Origin: Crenobacter luteus | GTDB taxonomy: Bacteria > Pseudomonadota > Gammaproteobacteria > Burkholderiales > Chromobacteriaceae | Assembly: GCF_004345725.1 (NCBI RefSeq) | Contig: NZ_SLXG01000021.1 | Coordinates: 1 to 45,937 of the forward strand | Direction: 5' to 3' | Length of the DNA stretch: 45,937 nt | Notes under the pieces: model-generated | Database searches by the model: none | Told to the model about the DNA's origin: nothing | What the model saw: the letters and a program-made list of their open reading frames with translations, nothing else | Translations under genes and position numbers: made by a program | Shown here: positions 7,486-16,676 of the stretch, piece after piece | Numbering within the stretch: the stretch's first letter is position 1 | Layout: each line of letters begins with the position of its first letter

Positions 7486-8021
7486 GGTTGGCTCCTTTCC
7501 CAGGTGGCGAGAAACTGGAAGCGCAGCGGCCGGTTCGGGTCCTGTTCGTTGACTTCGTGTTTGCTGAGCACGACGGAGTCGAAGAAAGATTCGCGCCCCA
7601 TCCGCTCGATGTAGTCCAGCATGTCGACGCTGTTCTTTGCCTCGGCCAAGCCCTTGACCGCATGCTGCGCGGCGTCAGGTTCGAGCGACAGCAAGGCGAT
7701 GCTGTCCGGCGTCGCCGACTCGACGGCGCGGAACACGTCGCTCCACGGCAGATTCAGCCGCGCGACGACGTCGTTGATCGCCCGGGCCTGTTCTGCCGCA
7801 ATGGCGGGGGCGCGTTGCGGCGGGGCCGGGTGCTCGCGCGCGGCGAGCCGTTCGTGCAGGGCCTGCAGTTTGGCCGACTGGCTGTTAAGCCGCTGCTGAG
7901 CGTCGAAGGCGGCGAGGCCCGCGCCAAGACACAGCGCCGCGCCGACAAGGCCGAACAGCCGGCTCGTTCCGGACGGGCGGGGTGGGCCGTCGTGGGCGAA
8001 GTCGATGCACAGTGCCTTCAT
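7482..8021 (-). CDS. PilN-like inner-membrane assembly protein
   Basis: The protein has 179 residues. ATG 8021 overlaps the preceding stop by ATGA; the longer open frame to 8768 lies inside the neighbouring gene. A short cytoplasmic N-terminus is followed by one membrane helix (LFGLVGAALCLGAGLAAFDA). Next come a coiled coil (QRLNSQSAKLQALHERLAAR) and a periplasmic domain with the PilN-type 'W..VFRAVESATPDSIALLSLEPD' and 'DYIERM....FFDSVVLSKHEV' segments. In type IV filament machines PilN binds cytoplasmic PilM through its N-terminus and pairs with PilO. The neighbours supply both partners. Confidence 0.75.
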   Translation of the reverse strand: MKALCIDFAHDGPPRPSGTSRLFGLVGAALCLGAGLAAFDAQQRLNSQSAKLQALHERLAAREHPAPPQRAPAIAAEQARAINDVVARLNLPWSDVFRAVESATPDSIALLSLEPDAAQHAVKGLAEAKNSVDMLDYIERMGRESFFDSVVLSKHEVNEQDPNRPLRFQFLATWERSQP

Positions 8022-8833
8022 GACCTGACTCCTTCGCGGGCCAGCGCGCCGGCCGCCGCCTCGTCGGCCGGCGTGTCGGCTGCCGGCGGGACCGGGTCGA
8101 GCCAGTCGCGGGTCACGCCGTCCGGACTGTTTTCCAGCCAGGTCATGGGTATCGTGCCGCACAGCTGGATGCGGGGCGGCGCCGTCAGCGCCGAGCGCAG
8201 CGCGACGCGGGCGAGTTGCTTGTCGAGCCATTGCGCGTCGTGTGCCGCCTCGGCCGGGATATGCAGGCTGCGGACTTCCAGCAGCCGGCCTTTTGCGACG
8301 AGGCCTAGCGTCAGCACCCCGGCGTGGGCGCAGCCGAACCAGGCGTCGCCTTTCAGCCGGCGTCGCCAGCGGTTCCATTGCGCGACGAAATGCGGTTGTA
8401 CGCGCGTCAGCGCGAGTTTGTGTGCGGACGCGGCTTGTCGCAGCCCGTCGAGCAGCTCGCACGGCAGGGCGCCGGCGAGGAACGGGTGGCGCGCATCCCA
8501 GTCGGCGCGCAGGACCCACGCCGCCGCGTTGTCGCCGTAGAGCGCGTGAAAGCGCAGCTCGGCGGCCGCCTTGCAGTCGCCCGGCCGCGCGGCGTTGCGC
8601 GGCGGTTCGACCATGAACAGCCTTGCCAGCGTGTCGGAGACGACGACGGCGGTACGCCGGCGCACACAACGGTGTTCGTCGAGCAAGCCGCCCAGCGCGT
8701 CGGCCAGGCCCTGTTGGCCGAGGGGGCCGAGTGCGGTCTCGCCCAGGGCGGTGACGCGCTGTCGCCACCAGCCTTCGAGGCGGCTCAGGCGGATCGTGTC
8801 GGGCGTGAGCTCGATCAGGAGCGAGTCAGGCAT
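8018..8833 (-). CDS. PilM/MshI/GspL-like cytoplasmic assembly protein
   Basis: The protein has 271 residues and no membrane helix or signal peptide. The start MPDSLLIELTPDTIRLSRLEG resembles the first strand of the actin-like fold of PilM/GspL cytoplasmic domains. The following segment (TAVVVSDTLARLFMVEPP) fits the 'v.v.lsd...r......p' pattern of GspL/MshI. Canonical ATP-binding motifs of PilM are not obvious, so nucleotide binding may be lost. The four genes 8833-6356 together (PilM-, PilN-, PilO-, PilP-like) suggest a platform organised like type IV pili rather than a single fused GspL. The identification is mainly from position, size and fold pattern. Confidence 0.65.
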   Translation of the reverse strand: MPDSLLIELTPDTIRLSRLEGWWRQRVTALGETALGPLGQQGLADALGGLLDEHRCVRRRTAVVVSDTLARLFMVEPPRNAARPGDCKAAAELRFHALYGDNAAAWVLRADWDARHPFLAGALPCELLDGLRQAASAHKLALTRVQPHFVAQWNRWRRRLKGDAWFGCAHAGVLTLGLVAKGRLLEVRSLHIPAEAAHDAQWLDKQLARVALRSALTAPPRIQLCGTIPMTWLENSPDGVTRDWLDPVPPAADTPADEAAAGALAREGVRS

Positions 8834-10514
8834 GGAGGGTCACCCGTTTGATTTCTTCGATGGTGGTCTCGCCGCGCCGCACCAGTTCGAGCGCAGCCTC
8901 GCGCAGGCTGCGGGTGCCGTTGCGCCGCGCGGCTTCCTTGATCAGGCGGATGGGCCGTTTGTCGACGATCAGCTCCCTGAGCTCGTCGTTGAGGATCAGG
9001 ATTTCGGCGACCGCACGGCGCCGGCTGTAGCCGGTGCCGCGACAATCGCCGCAGCCCTTTCCGGCCATGAAGCGGTAGTCGGCGACGTCCGCGCGCGACA
9101 GCTGGACGCGAGCCAGTTCCGCATCGTCCGGGGTATAGGGGGCGGCGCAGCGCGGGCAGTTGAGTCGCACGAGGCGCTGGGCCCAGATGCCGTTGAGTGC
9201 CGAAACGAAGGCGTAGGGGTCGATGCCCATGTGGGTGAAGCGGCCGAACACGTCGAACACGTTGTTGGCGTGCACCGTGGTCAGCACGAGGTGGCCGGTC
9301 AGCGCCGATTGCACGGCGATTTCGGCCGTTTCGCGGTCGCGGATCTCGCCGACCATGATCTTGTCCGGGTCGTGGCGCAGGATGGAGCGCAGGCCCTTGG
9401 CGAAGCTCAGGCCTTTCTTCTCGTTGACCGGGATCTGCAGGATGCCGGGCAACTGGTATTCGACCGGGTCCTCGATGGTGATGATCTTGTCGCGGCCGTT
9501 GTGGATTTCGGTCAGCGCGGCGTAGAGCGTGGTGGTCTTGCCCGAACCGGTCGGTCCGGTGACCAGCAGCATGCCGTAGGCCTCTTCGGCCAAGGCGCGC
9601 AGACTGCCGAGCGAAGCGGGATCGAAGCCGAGCGATTCCAGGTTCAGTTCGCCGTAGGCTTCAATCATCGCCTGCTTGTCGAGCACGCGGATGACCGCGT
9701 CCTCGCCATGGATGCTCGGCATGATGGACAGACGCAGGTCGATCTCTCTGCCGTTGGCCTCGACGCGGAAGCTGCCGTCCTGCGGCACACGACGCTCGGC
9801 GATGTCGAGCTCGGCCAACACCTTGAGCCGCGAGATCGCCTGTTGCGCGAGCTCGACGCCGTTGGCCGAGGTCGCGTGGTCGAGCACGCCGTCGATCCGG
9901 TACTTGACCGCCAGGCCTTGCGGCGTGCTTTCCAGGTGAACGTCGGAAGCGCCGACCTTGAGCGCGTCGTAGAGCGTCGAGTTGACCAGTTTCACCGCCG
10001 GGCTGGCGGCTTCGGATACCGAGGCGAACGACAGCACCGCTGCGGTGCGGCCGGTGTGGGAGCCTTCGTCGAGATGACCGATCAGCGTGTCGACCGTGCG
10101 GGCCGACGACTCCTGCTTTGCCAGATAAGCCTGGATGTCGGCCAGCAGCGCGAGCACGTACTGCACCGGCGCGCGTGCGCGGGCGTCGAGCCAGGTCTGC
10201 AGGTCGGCGTCGAAGGGGTCGACGATCACGCCGAACAAAAGGCCGTTCGCGTCGCGCAGCAGCACGCAATGCCGTTGCATCGCCTGCGGCAGCGGTAACA
10301 GATCGAAGGCCGGTTGCAGGCTGAGCATCTGGGCGGTCTCGAAGATCGGCAGTTCGAACGACGCCGCCATCGCCGTGACCAGCTCGCGTGCATCGAGTCC
10401 TGCCAGCGTTTCCAGCTCGGTGATCACCTGACGGCGCGACACGACCGCAGCCTCGCGAGCGCGCCGCAGCAGCTCCGCGTCGATGATCGCCGGGGCGGTG
10501 AGTGGTGGGTTCAT
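8826..10514 (-). CDS. gspE: GspE/PilB-type assembly ATPase
   Basis: The protein has 562 residues. ATG 10514 overlaps the gspF stop (ATGA); the longer frame lies inside gspF. The N-terminal GspE-N/MshEN domain occupies about the first 150 residues. The ATPase core has Walker A GPTGSGKTT at 320-328, an Asp box (IIT-IEDPVEYQL) from ~345, Walker B IMVGEIRD at 386-393 and a His box (TTVHANN) at ~412. A zinc-type tetracysteine CPRC...CGDC lies at 453-456 and 488-491, typical of GspE and PilB but absent from PilT. The hexamer powers pseudopilus or pilus extension from the cytoplasmic face. No PilT-like retraction ATPase is encoded in the window. Confidence 0.95.
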   Translation of the reverse strand: MNPPLTAPAIIDAELLRRAREAAVVSRRQVITELETLAGLDARELVTAMAASFELPIFETAQMLSLQPAFDLLPLPQAMQRHCVLLRDANGLLFGVIVDPFDADLQTWLDARARAPVQYVLALLADIQAYLAKQESSARTVDTLIGHLDEGSHTGRTAAVLSFASVSEAASPAVKLVNSTLYDALKVGASDVHLESTPQGLAVKYRIDGVLDHATSANGVELAQQAISRLKVLAELDIAERRVPQDGSFRVEANGREIDLRLSIMPSIHGEDAVIRVLDKQAMIEAYGELNLESLGFDPASLGSLRALAEEAYGMLLVTGPTGSGKTTTLYAALTEIHNGRDKIITIEDPVEYQLPGILQIPVNEKKGLSFAKGLRSILRHDPDKIMVGEIRDRETAEIAVQSALTGHLVLTTVHANNVFDVFGRFTHMGIDPYAFVSALNGIWAQRLVRLNCPRCAAPYTPDDAELARVQLSRADVADYRFMAGKGCGDCRGTGYSRRRAVAEILILNDELRELIVDKRPIRLIKEAARRNGTRSLREAALELVRRGETTIEEIKRVTLHA

Positions 10515-11713
10515 GACAGTCCTCCCGCCAGGTCGAAGATCGGCATATAGAGCAGCACGACGATGGCACCGACGATCACGCCGATGATCGCCATCAGCAC
10601 GGGCTCGAAGGTGCGCATGAAACGGTCGATCCAGCGGCCGATTTCGCCGTCGTAGAACGCTGCCGATTGCGTCAGCATCCGCCCCAGCTCGCCGGTGTGC
10701 TCGCCGACGCGCAGCATTCGCAGCGAGATCGGCGTGCAAAGCCCGTGTTCGTCGAAGGCCTGCGACAGTGGCAGGCCCGATTCGATCAGACGCCGGGCGG
10801 CTTTCAGCCGTTCGCGCAGCCTGGCCGAGACGATGCCCTCTACCGTGTCGATCGCTGCGACGACGCTGATGCCGCCCTCGAGCAGCATGCCCAGGGTCAG
10901 GTACAGGCGAGACAACTCGACGATGCGGATCCGCGCAGCCAGGCCCGGTACGCGAACCAGCAGCGCCGCCCAGCCTTCTTGTGCGACCAGACGGTGCAGG
11001 CCCCACGCGGCCAGCAGCAGGCCGAGCGCTGCGAGCGGAAAGACGGTGCCGCCATTGGCCGAGAGGAAGCGTCCCCAACCGAGCAGCATCTCCGACAGCC
11101 ACGGCATGTCGCGCCCCGAGCCTTGGTAGACTTCCGCAAAGCGCGGCACGACGTAGGCGATCAGGAAGGTGCAGACGCCGGTGCCGACGGCGAACAGGAT
11201 CAGCGGATAGATCGAGGCGCTGACGAGCTTGCCGCGCACGCTCTCTAGGCGCTGGCGGTACTCGATGTAGCGGCCGAGCGAGCGGGGCAGGTCGCTCGTG
11301 CCTTCGGCCGCCGTGACGATGCCGATGTAGAGCGGGGGGAACAGGGCCGGTTGTTCGGCCAGTACAGCCGAGAAGCGCCGGCCTTCGCGCAGCCCGGTCA
11401 GCAGGCGAGCGAGAACGGCGCGCGTACCGGCGTTGCTTTCCTTTTCCAGCAGTGCTTGCAGGCTTTCAACCAGACTGAGCCCGGCGTCGAGCAGGGCGAG
11501 AAGCTCCTGGCTGAACAGCGTCAGGGAAAGGCGTCCTTGCCGTCCCTCCGGGTGTCGGGAGCGTGTGGCGAAGGCCGGGGCCGCCTGTGCGATCACGGTC
11601 GGGTAGAGTCCCTGCGCAGCGATCTGGCTGCGGGCATCGACTTCGTCGCAGGCGTCGATGGTCAGCTCCACCATCAGGTGGTCGGGCGACAGTGCGCGCA
11701 CCTCGTACCGCAT
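10511..11713 (-). CDS. gspF: GspF/PilC-type inner-membrane platform protein
   Basis: The protein has 400 residues, with GGGAGG before ATG 11713. It contains two T2SSF repeats: 'LSLTLFSQELLALLDAGLSLVESL' with 'FPPLYIGIVTAAEGTSDLPRSL', and 'LSRLYLTLGMLLEGGISVVAAI' with 'LRMLRVGEHTGELGRML'. Each is followed by membrane helices (YPLILFAVGTGVCTFLIAYVVP; VLMAIIGVIVGAIVVLLYMP). This is the rotor/platform that GspE acts on to add pseudopilins. The 77-base gap between it and gspG is the largest in the operon. Confidence 0.94.
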   Translation of the reverse strand: MRYEVRALSPDHLMVELTIDACDEVDARSQIAAQGLYPTVIAQAAPAFATRSRHPEGRQGRLSLTLFSQELLALLDAGLSLVESLQALLEKESNAGTRAVLARLLTGLREGRRFSAVLAEQPALFPPLYIGIVTAAEGTSDLPRSLGRYIEYRQRLESVRGKLVSASIYPLILFAVGTGVCTFLIAYVVPRFAEVYQGSGRDMPWLSEMLLGWGRFLSANGGTVFPLAALGLLLAAWGLHRLVAQEGWAALLVRVPGLAARIRIVELSRLYLTLGMLLEGGISVVAAIDTVEGIVSARLRERLKAARRLIESGLPLSQAFDEHGLCTPISLRMLRVGEHTGELGRMLTQSAAFYDGEIGRWIDRFMRTFEPVLMAIIGVIVGAIVVLLYMPIFDLAGGLS

Positions 11714-11790
11714 GGCGAGCCTCCCTTGATGTCGATGAGCGTGGGGCGGCTTGTTGTCTTGCTCGTCGCCGCTCGGTACGCCGATACCAG

Positions 11791-12246
11791 CTAGTTGCCT
11801 ATATCGGCATTGTCTTCCGTGCCTCCGGGCTTGCCGTCCTTGCCGTAGGACATCAGGCGGATCTCTCCTGCGCTGTCGGGGCCGGCGTATTGGTACGGAT
11901 GTCCCCATGGGTCGAGGGGAATGGTTTTCTTCAAATAAGGCCCGCGCCATTCCTGGGTGTCGGCCGGCCTGACCAGCAGGGCGCCCAGCCCTTCCTCCGT
12001 GCTCGGATAACGACCCACATCGAGCCGATAGCTATCCAGCGCCTTGCCGAAGGCTTCTATCTGGGCCTGGGCTACGGTGCGCTCCGACTTCCCGAGTTGC
12101 GAGAAATATTTCGGGCCCACGTAGGCGGCGAGCATCCCGATGATCACGATCACGATAAGCAGCTCCAGCAGCGTAAACCCGCCACGCCGATGACGCTGCG
12201 CCGTTGCCGGAAAGTCCCGGCTGCGCATGTCATTTATATAGTTCAT
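11791..12246 (-). CDS. gspG: Major pseudopilin GspG
   Basis: The protein has 151 residues. The leader ends HRRGG, followed by FTLLELLIVIVIIGMLAAYVGPKYF, with Glu5 and the Gly/Pro pattern of GspG. The soluble domain carries GRYPSTEEGLGALL, the strongest single GspG signature, then PLDPWGHPYQY. The C-terminal LMSYGKDGKPGGTEDNADI is the calcium-binding end of GspG. It is the second gene of the operon, 15 bases after the transglycosylase gene. It will need a prepilin peptidase encoded elsewhere. The clear GspG here argues for a secretion pseudopilus rather than a surface pilus, although the assembly proteins are PilMNOP-like. Confidence 0.95.
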   Translation of the reverse strand: MNYINDMRSRDFPATAQRHRRGGFTLLELLIVIVIIGMLAAYVGPKYFSQLGKSERTVAQAQIEAFGKALDSYRLDVGRYPSTEEGLGALLVRPADTQEWRGPYLKKTIPLDPWGHPYQYAGPDSAGEIRLMSYGKDGKPGGTEDNADIGN

Positions 12247-12261
12247 GATCGATCTATTTAT

Positions 12262-12885
12262 TCACTCAAGATTATTGGATTGCAAGCGCGCCAAAACCGC
12301 CGCTACATAGAGCATGGTTTCCCGGTATGGAGGTATTCGTTTCGAATACCTGGAAACGGTCCCTTCTCCCGCGTTGTAGGCGGCCAGCGTCAGGGGCAGG
12401 TTGCCCTTGTGCAACGACAGCAAGTATTTCAGGTGCAGTATTCCCGCCTCGATGTTCTGGGCCGGATCCGTCGCATCCGTGACGCCGTACATCGCCGCCG
12501 TCGCCGGCATCAGCTGCATCGCACCGATGGCTCCCTTGGGCGAGACGGCCCGGATGTTGCCTTTGGATTCGACCTCGACGACCGCGCGCACGAGCGCTGA
12601 ATCTACCGCGTGCTTGCGCGAAAACTTCTCGATCAGGGCGTGAACCTCATGTTTGCGACCGGAAGGTGCGTCGCCGATTTTCCCGCGTTTCGCAACGCGG
12701 GATGGCTGAGCGGGAGGCGCGTCGCGCAGGTAAAGCTGGTAGCTCGAGTCGTGTGCCTGACTCGTGAACTCCAGCAGTCCATCCGGCCGTTCCGAGCGAT
12801 AGACGTCGGCCACGGCCGGGGCAACGCACGACAAGGCGAGCGTTGTCGCCATGCCGGCTTGCCAGGCAGCCATCCTTGCTTTCAT
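12262..12885 (-). CDS. Secreted lytic transglycosylase (SLT domain), first gene of the T2SS-like operon
   Basis: The protein has 207 residues. ATG 12885 has GGGAG about 9 bases upstream. A Sec signal peptide (MKARMAAWQAGMATTLALSC to VAPAVA) precedes a ~60-residue linker beginning DVYRSERPDGLLEFTSQ, a DUF4124-like start. The SLT domain follows: catalytic Glu106 in VEVESKGN, then SPKGAIGAMQLMPATA, YLLSLHKGNLPLTLAAYNAGEGTV. It cleaves peptidoglycan to 1,6-anhydro products and could open the wall for the secretin or pseudopilus. Being only 15 bases from gspG, it is almost surely cotranscribed. Confidence 0.92.
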   Translation of the reverse strand: MKARMAAWQAGMATTLALSCVAPAVADVYRSERPDGLLEFTSQAHDSSYQLYLRDAPPAQPSRVAKRGKIGDAPSGRKHEVHALIEKFSRKHAVDSALVRAVVEVESKGNIRAVSPKGAIGAMQLMPATAAMYGVTDATDPAQNIEAGILHLKYLLSLHKGNLPLTLAAYNAGEGTVSRYSKRIPPYRETMLYVAAVLARLQSNNLE

Positions 12886-13337
12886 GACTCTGCTCCCGTG
12901 CAATCCTAATCGCAACTTAGCAGCCATCGGTTTAAAGTCAAAATAGAAATTGTTTATTGTGTTATGTTTTTGTCATGTGTTTGGGGTTGGTCTTGCTCTG
13001 CTCTTGAATTTGAATATTTTCTGTCCATAGTTGAGTTTGTATGGCTTTCAAAAGGCATAAGGAAGCTTGTCGGTGCTGCATGGTATGCGAAAAAAATATA
13101 ACGATCTGTTTTTGTTGCTGGGGGTTTTGATAAGCGGCGGCTTGCATAAAAACGCAGTCAAATCTGAATTTTGATTCAAATTTTCATTTGCACGCGAAAT
13201 GGGTATTGATTTTTGCCCCGGATTGAAAAGGCACTGAATCCGCTCCCCCGGCTCTCCGGTGCCTACAGCAAGTCTCTAAAAAAATGGCATCGCGTTTGGC
13301 GGCACACCGAGCCGTTCAGTGCAGGGAGGGTGGGAAG
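12886..13337. promoter_or_regulatory. AT-rich divergent promoter region between the secretion operon and the cytochrome peroxidase gene
   Basis: This stretch of about 450 bases separates two divergent start codons. Bases ~12930-13230 are strikingly A+T-rich compared with everything around them. A short inverted repeat, AGGCAC (13229-13234) with GTGCCT (13259-13264), precedes the peroxidase gene. A 61-codon minus-strand frame at 12962-13147 has no ribosome site and a composition expected by chance, so I do not call it a gene. No specific promoter or operator could be fixed. Confidence 0.4.
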
Positions 13338-15437
<2,100 letters not shown>

Positions 15438-15459
15438 CCGTGTAGCAGGAAGAGGACGA

Positions 15460-15485
15460 GGCGACGCGCCGTCGGGCGCGTCGCC
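15460..15485 (+). terminator. Perfect GC hairpin after the cytochrome peroxidase gene
   Basis: A perfect 11-bp stem pairs GGCGACGCGCC with GGCGCGTCGCC around a GTCG loop, 23 bases after the stop codon. There is only TTGG after it, so as an intrinsic terminator it is incomplete, but its strength and position suggest transcript-end protection or termination. Confidence 0.5.
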
Positions 15486-15525
15486 TTGGATCATCCTGAG
15501 TTTTGCGGAGACAGGCTTGTGTGGG

Positions 15526-15815
15526 TCAAGCCAGTACGGCCTGCTCGCTCATGCTGCGGTAGTAGTTTGCTTCGGCCTCCCCGCCGGTGGAGTGTAATCG
15601 ATCGACGCCAGCACACGCTGGTGATTGAACCACGCGCCACCCATGACAGCGTCGCCCGCTCCCGCACCGCCAGATTTTCCGCGGCCCGCGCCGGTGAATG
15701 GCCTCCGCCTTGTACAAGCCATTGATCGCCTCGGCCAACGCGTTGTCGTAACTGTCCCCCGTTGTTGCCGAGCTTGCCGCGATCGGTGGAGTTGCCCGAG
15801 GCTGGCCTCATCGAT
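15526..15815 (-). pseudogene. Remnant of an IS3-family orfB transposase, frameshifted 3' end
   Basis: On the minus strand, broken across frames, one can read the familiar IS3 orfB ending. Pieces are 'DNALAEAINGLYKAEAIHRRGP', a damaged region around ATLSWVA-(W)FNHQRVLASIDYTPP, and EAEANYYRSMSEQAVLA then stop at 15526. At least two frameshifts break the frame and only the last ~75-90 codons survive. The upstream end stops at the IS5 element (15820). Undoing the IS5 insertion places this remnant directly downstream of bcsG, so it was there first. It encodes nothing functional. Confidence 0.75.
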
Positions 15816-15819
15816 CTAG

Positions 15820-16672
15820 AGCATGTTCTGAACGATGCCATAGCCGTAAGATTCAACAACCATGGCCAATCGCAAACCGTATCCGACTGATGTCAGCGAT
15901 GAAGAATGGGCCTTCGTCGCTCCTTACCTGATCCTGTTCCCGCTCGATGCCGGCCAGCGCCGCCACGATCTGCGCGAAGTCTTCAATGCACTGCGCTACG
16001 TGGTGCGTACTGGTTGCCCGTGGCGGATGTTGCCCAACGATCTGCCGCCGTGGTCGCGGGTGCATCAGCAGATGCAGCGCTGGTTCAAGGCCGGCTGTTT
16101 CGAGGCCATCGTGCACGATCTGCGTATGCTGCTGTGGCTGACGGGCGGCCGCCGCATCCATCTGCCGCCATCCTGGATAGCCGCACGCTGCAATCGACGC
16201 CCAGCAGTGGCAGCCGGGCGGGGTACGACGGTGCCAAGCGCAAGAAGGGTTCGAAAGTCCACCTGGCCGTCGATACGCTCGGCCATCTGCTGGCCCTGCA
16301 TGTCACCCCGGCCAATGCCCAGGATCGCGATCAGGTCGGCCGTTTGGCCGAAGCTATCCAGGACGTGAGCGATCAAACCGTCACCCTGGTCTATATCGAC
16401 CAAGGCTATACCGGAGCGCATCCCGCCGCTGCCGCCCGTGAACACGGCATCGAACTCGAGGTGGTCAAGCTGCCCGAAGCCAAGCGCGGCTTTGTGCTGC
16501 TGCCGCGACGCTGGGTCGTAGAGCGTAGCTTCGGCTGGGCGGCCCGCTTTCGGCGCCTGGCGCGTGATTACGAGCGCTTGCCGGAAACGCTGGCGGGACT
16601 TCACTTTCTGGCCTTTGCCTGCCTCATGCTGACCCACCTGAACGATGCCATGAACATCGTTCAGAACATGCT
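15820..16672 (+). mobile_element. Complete IS5-family insertion sequence (853 bp) with CTAG target duplication
   Basis: Both ends are visible. The left end begins AGCATGTTCTGAACGATG and the right end is its inverted copy (CATCGTTCAGAACATGCT), giving an 18-bp perfect inverted repeat. Both ends are flanked by CTAG (15816-15819 and 16673-16676), matching the YTAR target duplication of IS5. Because CTAG is itself a palindrome, it could also be read as four more bases of inverted repeat. The cargo is a transposase in two overlapping frames. The ends are perfect, which suggests a recent insertion. Confidence 0.88.
15862..16368 (+). CDS. IS5-family transposase, frame A (N-terminal part, orfA)
   Basis: The frame starts [20 protein letters not shown], the usual DUF4096-type N-terminus of IS5-family transposases, and is meaningful to about residue 92 (LRMLLWL). 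Relevant family motifs are [41 protein letters not shown]. After that point the protein-like signal continues in the -1 frame (orfB), and the remaining codons of this frame are junk-like. It carries the DNA-binding/dimer region but no catalytic Asp. Confidence 0.8.
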   Translation: MANRKPYPTDVSDEEWAFVAPYLILFPLDAGQRRHDLREVFNALRYVVRTGCPWRMLPNDLPPWSRVHQQMQRWFKAGCFEAIVHDLRMLLWLTGGRRIHLPPSWIAARCNRRPAVAAGRGTTVPSARRVRKSTWPSIRSAICWPCMSPRPMPRIAIRSAVWPKLSRT

Positions 16673-16676
16673 CTAG
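16137..16676 (+). CDS. IS5-family transposase, frame B (catalytic part, orfB)
   Basis: The frame is open well upstream but is protein-like from about 16137. All three DDE residues lie here: Asp in [11 protein letters not shown], Asp in [10 protein letters not shown] and Glu in [11 protein letters not shown]. Between them is the conserved [25 protein letters not shown] block. It must be joined to frame A by a -1 shift near 16137; I see no obvious slippery heptamer there, so either a programmed shift of unknown site or an inactivating frameshift is possible. Its TAG stop (16674-16676) is partly supplied by the flanking CTAG. Confidence 0.8.
   Translation, partial: ADGRPPHPSAAILDSRTLQSTPSSGSRAGYDGAKRKKGSKVHLAVDTLGHLLALHVTPANAQDRDQVGRLAEAIQDVSDQTVTLVYIDQGYTGAHPAAAAREHGIELEVVKLPEAKRGFVLLPRRWVVERSFGWAARFRRLARDYERLPETLAGLHFLAFACLMLTHLNDAMNIVQNML

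Noticed and set aside
2615-12885. Reading the cluster as a standard MSHA or type IV pilus
   Set aside because: No major pilin array, no PilT, and a clear calcium-type GspG; a secretion pseudopilus is more likely, though a pilus is not fully excluded.
12962-13147. 61-codon minus-strand frame in the AT-rich gap
   Set aside because: No ribosome site, unusual composition and no similarity to any family; expected by chance in AT-rich DNA.
15491-15859. 122-codon minus-strand frame as a gene
   Set aside because: It is one frame of a frameshifted IS3 transposase end and runs into the IS5 element.
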